From: Stomorhina lunata
Taxonomy: Eukaryota; Arthropoda; Insecta; Diptera; Rhiniidae
DNA: 64,000 nucleotides
Direction of reading: 5' to 3'
Assembly: GCA_933228675.1 (NCBI GenBank)
Contig: OW121741.1
Location: 132,197,290 to 132,261,289, forward strand
Within the stretch, counting starts at the first letter, position 1. Every line of letters begins with the position of its first letter. This document shows, in pieces, positions 22,420-32,042 of this stretch. A program made the position numbers and the translations under genes. Under the pieces are notes generated by a model. That model searched no databases, had not been told where the DNA came from, and was given only the letters and a program-made list of their open reading frames with translations.

Positions 22420-23081
22420 TGTGAATAATTTCTAATAATTTATAAATTTTAAGACATTAAATAATGTATCATGCGCGCGTTGCATTTTTGAGTCATTCAT
22501 ATCATTTTGACTGAATATGTGTGTATTTTTAAAACCGTAAATATTTAAAATGCTTGTAAAGAAGAAATGGGCTTCTCTGGTACTTATTATGCACAAAACA
22601 AACCAGGCTTAAATTATTTTTATGAGAAGAAATATTCTTAACATAAACCTTAAGTAGAAGCGAGTAACATACAAATAATTTTATTTTACCTCAATAAATA
22701 TTTTAATGTATACAAAGTTTTCAAACCTTCTTTTTTTCGTTTTGAATTTTGTTATTCTAAATCCGGGTATTTTCTCTATAATTTTCCTACTTTCATGTCA
22801 TAAATCTCTCAGGACAGACACGCTTAATCGATGATACCTGCTTCAATGAAAAAGCTTTTAAAAAGCATAATTTCTCAGAAAAATGCAAAAATATTTAAAA
22901 TTCTTAAATCCAAAACAAAAAAAAAAACGACCATTTCCTTGATAGTTTTATTTATTTTTGTAAAACCAGCTGTTGCATATCAATTTTGGAATCTCTTAGT
23001 ACAATTACTTGGTTGATATGGTTTAAATTATGTAATTCTAACAACTTCACAGTTCGAGTGCCATTTTGTATTGAATCTAAT
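22420..23081. other. Unique spacer, no gene seen
   Basis: AT-rich DNA; a 61-codon frame at 22831-23016 has no recognisable domain. No repeat or RNA gene supported. Confidence 0.5.
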
Positions 23082-23208
23082 GTGGGGTTTATATAACTCA
23101 AGCGACTGACGATTGAGTGAAATTTACATGTATTTTGTTTTTGTTACAATAACAAAGCACATATAAATTTCACTCAATCGTCAGCCGCTTGAGTTATATG
23201 AACCCCAC
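23082..23208. mobile_element. 127-bp fold-back hairpin (50-bp arms)
   Basis: Left arm 23082-23131 and right arm 23159-23208 are inverted copies of each other, 47 of 50 positions matching, around a 27-base loop. The arms start GTGGGGTT and contain GACTGACGATTGAGTG (left). An RNA of this region would fold into one long stem. It could be a tiny fold-back MITE or a hairpin RNA source. No clear target-site duplication is visible, so the class stays open. Confidence 0.8.
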
Positions 23209-23669
23209 TTAAGAGTTAAGTGACTTTATGTATTTTCCAATATTTCAGATTTTTAGTTTTTGTATTAAAATCTTAATTATTTAATGCTCAACGGAAACTG
23301 AAATTACAAGATTATACTGCTTCTCAGCATGAAATTGAGGACTTACAATTTATTAGTTTCAGATTTAAAAGATATTGGATGAGCTGGGGATAATTTGTGT
23401 ACCGAAACGTCCATTTCCATTGTGTTCAAATTAAAATATGAAAAATTTCTAACTTTAGGTAGTCATGGATTTAAAATCTAAACATAGTAAATTTGACACA
23501 GCAATTTAAGTAAAATTTGATTTCTATAACTGTTTAGTTTTTTTATTATTTAAAAAAATATACGAATGAGGCTTGATAAGCTATAACTATTTTTACCACC
23601 AATCAAAACCATAAAAATTAAATTTTTGTCTATTTCATATTTTTTCTATTTCATATTTTTAGTAATAAA
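23209..23669. other. Unique spacer, no gene seen
   Basis: AT-rich sequence without supported features. Confidence 0.45.
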
Positions 23670-25890
23670 ACTAGATTTTATTTATCCTATTCCGATTGCT
23701 ATGTCCTAATCTTTAATCGAGGGTCTTAATTCTTGTCTTATCTTCAATTGAATTTCTTAATTAATGTAAAATCTTCAATCTTTGGTGTTAACTATTGTCC
23801 AATCGAGGTTCCTAATTATTGTTATGTCCGTTAAAGGGTTAATGTCTAATCTTCAATCGTGGGTCTTAATTATGTCTAATCTTTAATCGAGGATCTTAAT
23901 TATTGTACAATCTTGAATCGTAGGTCTTAATTCTTGTCTTATCATCAATTGAATTTCTTAATTAATGTAAAATCTTCAATCTTTGGTCTTAATTATTGTC
24001 CAATCTAGGGTCTTAATTATTGTTATGTCCGTTAAAGAATTAATGTCTTATCTTCAATCGTGGGTCTTTATTATTGTCCAAACTTTAATCGAGGGTCTTA
24101 ATTATTGTCCAATCTTTAATCGTAGGTCTTAATTCTTGTCTTATCTTCAATTGAATTTCTTAATTAATGTAAAATCTTCAATCTTTGGTGTTAACTATTG
24201 TCCAATCGAGGTTTCTAATTATTGTTATGTCCGTTAAAGGGTTAATGTCTAATCTTCAATCGTGGGTCTTAATTATGTCTAATCTTTAATCGAGGGTCTT
24301 AATTATTGTACAATCTAGAATCGTAGGTCTTAATTCTTGTCTTATCATCAATTGAATTTCTTAATTAATGTAAAATCTTTAATCTTTGGTCTTAATTATT
24401 GTCCAATCTAGGGTCTTAATTATTGTTATGCCCGTTAAAGAATTAATGTCTTATCTTCAATCGTGGGTCTTTATTATTGTCCAAACTTTAATCGAGGGTC
24501 TTAATTATTGTCTAATCTTCAATTGAAGGTCTTAATTAATGTAAAATCTTCAATTTTAATTATTGTCCAATCGAGGGTCTTAATTATTGCAGAATCTTTG
24601 ATATTGGGTTAATATTATTATTCCATTTTTAGAAGTAGGTCTTCATTATTGTTTTATCTTTAAGATCTTAACTAATTTCCAATCTTCAAACAAGAATCTT
24701 AAGCATTGTCTAATCTTCAACCGTGTCTCTGACATAGCGTCCATTCTTTGGTGTTAATTATTGTGTTCCCATCAGTTTTGTCTAATCATAGGTTTTAATT
24801 ATTGTCCAATATTCAATAATAGACCTTAAATATTGTCTAATCTTCAATCGACTTTTTTATTGTTGTCTATTATTGGTATTAAATATTGTCCAATCTTTTA
24901 TCGTATGTCTTAATTATTATCCAAACCTCAATATTTGGACTTAATTAATTTCTAATCTTCAATCGTAGGTTTTAATTATTACTCAATCTTTAATAATGGG
25001 TCTTAACTATTGTCTAATCATAAGTCGTGGTACTTAATTACAGTCCAATGGTTATTAAGTACTGTCCAATCAATCTTCAATCGTAACTTTTATTTAACTT
25101 TTAGTTAACTTTTATTTAATCTTCAGTTGTAGTTCTTAATTATAGTCCAATTTTCAATCGAACGTTATAATTATTTTCCAATCATCAATCGTGGGTTTTA
25201 ATTATTATTCAATAATCAATCGTTAATGCTGATTATTGTCCAATCTTCAATTGTAGGTCTTAATTATTCAATCGTGGGTCTAAACTATTATCTAATCATG
25301 AGTCGTAGTTCTAAATTACAGTCCAATAGGTGTTAAGTACTGTCCAATCTTCAAGCGTAGGTCTCAATTTTTGTTAAATCTCCAGTCGTAGTTCTTAATT
25401 GTAGTCCAATCTCCAATCGAATATGATAATTATTCTACAATCATCAATCGTGGGTCTAAACTTTTATCTAATTATTAGCGGTTGTTCTTAATTACAGTCC
25501 AATAGGTGTTAAGTACTGTCCAATCTTCAAGCGTAGGTCTCAATTTTTGTTAAATCTCCAGTCGTAGTTCTTAATTATAGTCCAATCTCCAATCGAATAT
25601 GATAATTATTCTACAATCATCAATCGTGGGTCTAAACTTTTATCTAATTATTAGCGGTTGTTCTTAATTACAGTCCAATAGGTGTTAAGTACTGTCTAAT
25701 CTTCAATCGTAGATCTTAATTTTTGTTAAACCTCCAGTCGTAGTTCTTAATTGTAGTCCAATCTTCAATCGAATATGATAATTATTTTCTAATCACCAAT
25801 CGTGGATCTTAATTAGTGTCTAATAATCAATCAATGATGCTAATTGTTGTCCGATCTTTAACTTTAGGTATTAAGTATTGCCAAATATTC
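23670..25890. repeat. ~30-bp tandem repeat with higher-order structure
   Basis: The basic module is about 30 bp: CTTAATTATTGTCCAATC followed by TTCAATCGTGGGT, highly variable. A block starting TTCTTGTCTTATC recurs at 23731, 23931, 24133 and 24334, about 201 bp apart. Blocks 1 and 3 have CTTCAATTG and blocks 2 and 4 have CATCAATTG, so the true repeat is a ~402-bp dimer present twice. Near 25330, 25507 and 25683 a separate 176-bp higher-order unit (marked TGTTAAGTACTGTC) occurs three times. Elsewhere modules are diverged. This family is unrelated in sequence to the AAATTT arrays. Confidence 0.92.
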
Positions 25891-26059
25891 TGGTTTCTAA
25901 AAGTGTGTAGAATTAGATGAAATAAGTTATATTTCTGATAAAAATTTATTTACCCCATAAAATCGATCAACATGAGAAAAACATTAAAATTTTTTAATTT
26001 ATTTTTAATTTTTCTTAAAACTTCATTTTCACACACTAGGTCCCTTTTCTCGGAGAAGG

Positions 26060-26720
26060 TCACATATATAAAAATTAAAGTTTGTGTGTCTGTATGTCCT
26101 TTATAGAATAGTAAACTTTGCATTTGATCATGTTATGGTTTTAAGAAAAGTTTTTGCGCATGAGCCGACGAACATTACTAACTTGGTATGACCAAGTTCC
26201 GACAGGTGGCGCCACTGAAAATTGCTTAAAAATAATTAAATCGTAAACTGTGCATTTAATCATGCTATGATCTTCAGCAAAGTTGTTGCGCATGAGCCGA
26301 CGAGGGTTTCTTAGTTGGTATGAACAAGTTTCGACATCCTATGATCTTCAGCAAAGTTGTTGCGCATGAGCCGACGAAGGTTTCTAAGTAGGTTTGACCA
26401 AGTTCCGATAGGTGGCGCCAGATAAAATTACTCAAAATAATTTAAATCGTAAACTGTGCATTTGATCATGCTATGTTCTTTAGCAAAGTTGTTGAGCATG
26501 AGTCGACGGAGGTTTCTGAGCAATTTATTTCCCATAGATGGCGCCACTGAAAATTAATCAAAATATATTGAATCGTAATCTATGCATTTGATCATGTGTT
26601 GATCGGACAAAATCAATAAACTGATTCAATATTAATTGGATATTTGTATAATGTCTTTCCTTTAAACTCATTTTAGATAGTGGAGCAGCAACGCGCGCTG
26701 GTTAAGCTATTATTATATAT
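26060..26720 (+). repeat. ~131-bp repeat cluster, forward (possible Helitron-type non-autonomous element)
   Basis: About four partial or full monomers marked GCGCATGAGCCGACGA occur at about 26156, 26288, 26362 and 26492. Other shared motifs are GGTGGCGCCA, GCAAAGTTGTT and GTAAACTGTGCATTTGATCA. The left border is ATGTCCTTTATAGAATAGTA. Near 26700, GCAACGCGCGCTGGTTAAGC resembles the GC-rich 3' ends of fly Helitron-derived elements with central tandem repeats. That class assignment is inference; a CTRR end is not evident. Confidence 0.75.
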
Positions 26721-28017
26721 AATTCTATAAAAAGAATTAACTAAAAATTTAAAAAAACCTTCCATTTATTTTCAAAATATTAAAGTGGTTCACCATAGCT
26801 TGGATTAACCCTATATTATTTGTATATAATTGTTTACTAGAATTCGATTTTTTAGGTCCACGAAAAGGTGAACTCTATCAGTCAGATAGACGTGCTTTGT
26901 ATTTAAAAATTTGAGTTTCGGAAAAGAGTTTCCTGATATCAATAAGATATGTTACGATGCTCCTGCAGTTAACTAATTTTATCACCAATAAAAAAATGTT
27001 ATATTTTCTGCACTCGTTCGAGAAGCTCCTAAACCACCGGCCATTGATAGTATTCCATTTTTGGTCAGATATAGGGTGAGTAAGAGGATAAGTCGAAGAG
27101 AAATTGATCGATTAATCAATATGATTTGTATGCAAATGTTGGATTTCAAATGGGGATGTTAAATATTTGTCTGTAAGATATAACGGCATCAGCGTTACCT
27201 AGCTTTTGTAGGTTCAAAAATATTACAGGAATATTATGATCTCAAACTCCTCTTAGTCTGTTTATGTCATCACTCCGATCTCTTTAATAATGAACCAAAA
27301 GTAAATGAATGGGCTTGAAAATGTTATTCTAAAAACATTAAATATTAACCTCCCTAATAAAAATGCCTTCATGTGGACTCATACATATCTAGTACAAGAA
27401 AATACTTGTTCTTTAATTTCTTTCTATATTTTTTTTATTATTATTTTATATAGCGGTTAAATTAATTCTTTTGCATTTTCATCATTTAAAAAAAGAAAAT
27501 AAAAAAAACAACTACAACGATCATGATCATGTTAAATTGTACTACTACGAGTATTATTACGTACATACGTAATCGCTGCAAGTGCTTGTAAAATAAATTT
27601 AATATTCTTTTGGAAAAAATTAAAAAAAAAACTTAAATACACAAACAGATACATATTTCTATATATGCAAGTCCATTTTATTTAGAGAATATACTTACAA
27701 TATATGAGTACTCGTATAAGTAGATATATTTATATTTGAATATTTATGTATATCAAGTGAAATGATCGTAAACACTTTGTTAAAATGTGTTCATTTGCAT
27801 TGTAGCACAACAACACATCAACAACATGTGCATACAAATTATGATCGGCAAATGCAACAATACAAATTTCAGTTCGTCAACAACAATCAACGGCAACAGC
27901 AGCAGCAATGGCAATAATATTAAACGAAACAACAATAAAATCTTCAATTCCTTCACGTGCATGTTCTCTGTAAAAAAAATCTTTAATGCGATACAACATG
28001 TGTATGAGTATATGTGA
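26721..28017. other. Spacer with CAA/CAG-rich tract, no gene seen
   Basis: No supported gene. Positions 27800-27940 are rich in CAACAA and CAGCAG triplets; both strands show frames of 60-76 codons there (27787-28017, 27780-27962), which reflect the triplet composition. Otherwise unique AT-rich DNA. Confidence 0.5.
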
Positions 28018-28364
28018 GCAATACGAGGGATGTTTGATAATTAATTGACGTTTATATATTCTAGCAGTAACTGTAAATACAACACTGGTTTCATTTGAAT
28101 AGATTTTTCTATTAGTTTACCCTGTCTGGTCTGACCTTTCTATCAACTTGATCAAATTATTAGACTAGTACCTTGCTCGGAGCTTTATGATAAGCATTTT
28201 GAGGAAAATTTTAAAGTTTTTATATATTTTATATTATAAAGTGCTAAAATAAATTTAGAGGAAAGACATTGTAGAAATATTCAGTTAATTTTGAATTATT
28301 TGATTTATTTTGCCCGACCAACACATAGTTTGCATAGTTTACAGTTTAACTCATTTTGAATAAT
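28018..28364. other. Mariner-like terminal motif and spacer
   Basis: TACGAGGGATGTTTGATAAT starts at about 28022, preceded by a TA-containing context, and looks like the outer end of a mariner-type element. No partner of comparable quality is close by. The rest is unique. Confidence 0.3.
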
Positions 28365-28995
28365 TTTGGAAATTATTCATATCAACAGAAACCTCTGTCG
28401 ACTCATGCGCAACAACTTTGCTAAAGATTATAGTCTGATCAAATGCACAGTTTACGATTTAATTCATTTTGAGTAGTTTTCTGTGGCGCCACCTATCGGA
28501 CTTTGCTTATTCCAATTCATAAACCTTCTTCGGCTTATCCGTAACAACTTTGCTGAAGATTATAGCATGATTAAATGTACAGCATACGATTAAATTGACT
28601 TTGAGTAAATTTCAGTAGCGCCACCTGTCGAAATTTCTTCATACCAACTAAGAAACCTTCGTCGGCTCATGTGCAACAACTTTGCTAAAGATTGTAGCAT
28701 GATTAAATGTACAGATTACGATTAAATGACTTTGAGTAAGTTTCTGTAGCGCCACCTGTCGGAAATTATTCATACCAACTAAAAAGCCTTCGTCGGCTCA
28801 TGCGCTACAACTTTGCTAAAGATCATAGCATGATCAAATGTACAGTTTACGATTTAATTAATTTTTAGTAATTTTCAGTGGCGCCATCTGTCGGAAATTA
28901 GTCTTATCAACTTTAAAACCTTCGCCGGCTTATCCGCAACATCTTCGCTAAAGAGCATAACACAATCAAATTCACAGTTTACTATTCTATAAAGA
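28365..28995 (-). repeat. ~131-bp repeat cluster, reverse orientation
   Basis: Five monomers of the family at 26060, on the opposite strand: CGGCTCATGCGCAACAACTT variants at about 28396, 28531, 28662, 28794 and 28926, each followed by a GATCAAATG-type motif and TGGCGCCACCT variants. The border TTTACTATTCTATAAAGAAC near 28978 is the reverse complement of the left border at 26100, so both clusters share the same defined end. Confidence 0.88.
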
Positions 28996-29039
28996 ACATA
29001 CATACAGACAAACATTCATTTGTTTAAAATAATACTAAT

Positions 29040-29625
29040 TTTTCCCCCTTTTTATTCCCTAATTTCTAAAAGTTCCATATGTATATTTGGTACTTTTTTG
29101 GTGCCAATTGAATTCGGTACATTTTTTTAAAACGCATTTAACATAATGCATAATGTTCCTATTCATATTACTTTGGAGATGTTAAGTTATCATTTTATCC
29201 CTTTTTTACCCATTTTGGCCCCAAAATCCAAAAAGTACCAAATACGTGTTTCATGTTTTTTTTACATCTATTGATTGCAGTACCAAGTTTCTTTCTATAT
29301 TCTTTAGTTTAAAATATAAGAGTGGGTTAAAAAGGTACCAAAAAAACTATTTTCACCCTTTTTTACCCCCTATCGGACATAGTTTCAAAAAAGTACCAAA
29401 CACCTGTCCGCTTATTTTCAAAGCTGTTTAAAACGTAATTTTAATTTTGTTTCTATACCTATTACTTTAGGAGACATAGCGTTTTCGATTTTTTCCCCTT
29501 TTTACCCGTTTTTACCCTCTTAGAGGTAAAAGTTCCAAAAGTCCTTTCTTCTTCGACCTATACATCAAAAAAGATACCCACTGTCCAAATTTTATCAAAA
29601 TCGTTAGAGCCGTTTTCGAGATAGC
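29040..29625. repeat. Degenerate CCCTTTTTACCC-type tandem repeat
   Basis: Four related blocks of roughly 150 bp. Each has a pyrimidine-rich run such as CCCTTTTTACCC, then AAAAGTACCAAA or AAAGTTCC, then a TATTACTTTGGAGA / ATTACTTTAGGAGACAT motif. It starts directly after the ~131-bp cluster and ends at GCCGTTTTCGAGATAGCC, so it may be part of the same composite element. Confidence 0.65.

Positions 29626-29631
<6 letters not shown>

Positions 29632-29656
<25 letters not shown>
29632..29656. repeat. (TA)n microsatellite
   Basis: About 12 TA dinucleotides immediately after the preceding repeat; a common end or target of fly elements. Confidence 0.95.
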
Positions 29657-30142
29657 CAATTATTGCTCGTTTAAGAATATAAGATAATATAAGGATATTG
29701 CACTCCATACATTTGTTTTCTGTCAAAAGTGAAATTAAAGTAAAGAACAATGAAGAACACATAAACGCAAAAACAAACAAACATTTATTTAGCAATTTTG
29801 TGTGCCTTAGCTTTCTCTCATTGGATAATAGTCTCCATAAGTAGTTTTCAAATTAGAGTAAAAGGGGTATACTCTTTGGGACTTATCGAAGAGACCATAC
29901 GGCATATGGGAGTGCAACATCTTTATATTATAGGGTCTTTGGGATCACCTTCCCGAAACCCGAATATTTTTTCGCTACAGTCTCTCATATATTTGTAGTC
30001 GAATCACAAAAAACACTGTCAATTGCAATATATCAGGTTTTTCAACAGGGACGCTACAAAAATACATCGACAGGGACAGCAGACGACGCCATATTTCTTG
30101 CTGCTGAAACGGCAAACCTTCAATAAGGTTCGCCATTTCATG
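29657..30142. other. Spacer upstream of mariner relic
   Basis: No gene supported. The last ~120 bp are likely the untranslated leader of the mariner relic that follows. Frames at 29604-29795, 29798-29998 and 29975-30166 have no recognisable domain. Confidence 0.4.
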
Positions 30143-30802
30143 ATGGAAATATATACGAGCCATCAACGAGTCGAAATTATTAAAATTTACTAACGAAATT
30201 CGGAGTCAGTGAACTCATCTTCAGCGATGAGGCTCAATTCGTCAATAAACATAATATGCGTTATTGTTGAGGTAACAATCCACACGTACTCCATGAGTCA
30301 TCATTGCATCCCGAAAAAATTACGGTTTGGTGCGGCTTATGGGTCGGCAGCGTCATTGGGTCGTACTTATTCCGTAATGATCAAGACCGGCACGTTACTG
30401 TGAATGAGAATCGTTATCGTTTAATGATAACCGAATATTTTTGGTCCCAATTGGATGATATGAACTTGGAGGACTTGTGGCTCCAACAGGACGGCGCCAC
30501 AAGCCACACTGCGAATATCACAATCAATTTATTGAAAACCAATCTTGGACAACATGTTATCTCACGAAATGGTCCAGTCGATTGGCCGCTTCGGGTGGTG
30601 CAATTCGACGTCGTTAGACTATTTCCTGTGGGGCTACGTCAAGTCTATGGTCTATGTCGACAAGGCAGCAATTTCGTACGAATATCGAACGTGAAATTGC
30701 AGCAGTATCGGTCAATTTATGTTTGAAATCCGTCGAAAATTTTGTTCAGCGTCTGGACTTCTGCAAGCGTGCCCGGCAAAAGAAATCGAGTTCCATACAT
30801 AA
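30143..30802 (+). pseudogene. Mariner-type transposase relic, plus strand
   Basis: Broken transposase of the Tc1/mariner (IS630) superfamily, cut-and-paste class. It starts MEIYTSHQRVEIIKIY, the family's N-terminus, hits a stop and then jumps to ELIFSDEAQF, which carries the first catalytic Asp; about 100-120 residues including the DNA-binding domain are deleted. It continues with a stop, HPEKITVWCGLW, VTVNENRYRLMITEYF and WLQQDGATSHTAN (second Asp). The reading then changes frame for LDYFLWGYVKSMVY near 30610, and again for TNIEREIAAVSVNLCL near 30670. It ends KEIEFHT with a stop at 30800-30802. The third acidic motif, normally CDLTPLD, is altered to TSLD. At least two frameshifts, two stops and one large deletion make it non-functional. 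No convincing terminal repeats are seen. Confidence 0.9.
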
Positions 30803-30859
30803 TGGCATCAAACGTACTTTAAACGATGGAGTTAAAATGTTGTCTAATAACGATCCGAA

Positions 30860-31327
30860 ATCTTAAAAGTGACATAAAAAGTGCCTTTTTACCTTATTAC
30901 CGCATCATACGGCAGTTGCTTCCGATAATGGAGTCAAAGCACTACACATTTAGAAGTCCAACGGTGTCAAATCACATTTTAGCGGCTAATAGACATCGCC
31001 ACTACGTCAGATAACACGGCCACTGAATTTTTCGCACAAAAGAGTCACACATCGACATCCATATCCATATTTTATATTTCGAATCATAAATACGACGGTA
31101 CGACGACGAGTTGAGATGGACGGCTCTTCAGTCACATTATCGCGAACAGCAGCATTATTTTTGCAGTGATATTTTAACATCTCCTACAGACCCTATTGTA
31201 CGCACTTTTGGACGATTAAATTAACCGAAGAATCACGATGTGCACAGTATGCATTTTGATTTGAACGCCCACTTTCATAATAAGCTTAAATAACTCTAAC
31301 GCGTTGCTCGATTGTGTATCTTTCCAT
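30860..31327 (-). pseudogene. Second mariner-type transposase relic, minus strand
   Basis: Read on the minus strand from 31327: MERYTIEQRVRVI, stop, YYESGRSNQNAYCAHRD, further stops, then NAAVRDNVTEEPSIS. This is the N-terminal helix-turn-helix part of the same transposase superfamily. Nearer 30960 the strand reads CEKFSGRVI, RSGDVY and CDLTPLDF, the block with the third catalytic residue. The middle, including the first two catalytic aspartates, is missing. It lies tail-to-tail with the plus-strand relic. The N-termini differ (MERYTIEQ against MEIYTSHQ), so the two come from different mariner lineages rather than one inverted copy. Confidence 0.75.
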
Positions 31328-31858
31328 GGATCAAATTCAGAAAAAAACGTTACGTTAAGGTGTAGTTAACATCGGCTCTTAAATTTTAACCACTTGATAT
31401 ACATATGAGCGGATTCCTTGGATCTTAATGAGATTGAGTTAAAAAAACCATATGCATTTTTGGGTTTAAAATTCGATGGTCTTTCTTAGAGACAAGGCCT
31501 TATCCAGTTTGTTCTTCATAAGTACACAAAGGTTTCATCAGTCAAGAAATACAACATTCTGTTTCCTTCTAGGATGTCTTCGATTGTTGGTTTCTAAAGA
31601 ATGCGTATATAACTGCAAGTATTGCAAATTTGAAGACTTATTTTGTTTAAGTAGCTCAATTGTTGGTTCAAGTTAAATGCAAGTTAATGCATATACTATA
31701 TATTATTCAGGAAGATTTTGGTGCTACGAACTGATCTGAAAAATATCGAATAGGGGATTTTGATTATTTCCAAATTTGAAGGAGCAATTTGGGACAACGT
31801 CTTAGGCAACAGCATTGAAGTATCTTAAAAAAAAACTTTAAAGACAATGATTTATATT
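31328..31858. other. Spacer, no gene seen
   Basis: Unique AT-rich sequence. A 66-codon frame at 31476-31676 shows no domain. No repeat assigned. Confidence 0.45.
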
Positions 31859-32042
31859 GAATTGGAATCCACAAGGAAGCGGCCGTCGTGTTGGTGCACC
31901 TGCTAGAACGTGGAGAAGGTCAATTGATGCGGAGTTACAAGCAGCAAACTATTCATGGAATGATGTATGCCTAACATCTCGCAATAGAGTTCGATATAAA
32001 AGGATGGTTGAGGCCCTATGCTCCACTGGGAGTCAAGGATAA
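31859..32042 (+). pseudogene. C-terminal tail of a non-LTR retrotransposon ORF2
   Basis: A single 61-codon frame ends with motifs typical of the C-terminus of LINE endonuclease-reverse transcriptase proteins: NWNPQGSGRRVG, PARTWRRSIDAEL, and VRYKRMVEALCSTGSQG before a natural-looking stop. Only this tail is present, as expected from 5' truncation during target-primed reverse transcription. The short A-rich stretch after the stop (AGAAGAATAAGAAATGAA) may be the 3' end of the element. The frame is open, so the insertion may be fairly young. Its parent element differs from the LINE at 34337, whose C-terminus is unlike this one. Confidence 0.75.

Noticed and set aside
27780..28017. N/S-rich and L-rich frames on both strands
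   Set aside because: Product of CAA/CAG triplet-rich DNA; no domain.
31476..31676. 66-codon frame, with a DETF-like stretch on the other strand suggesting a Tc1 transposase
   Set aside because: The match is only a few residues long and is followed by stops; too weak to list.
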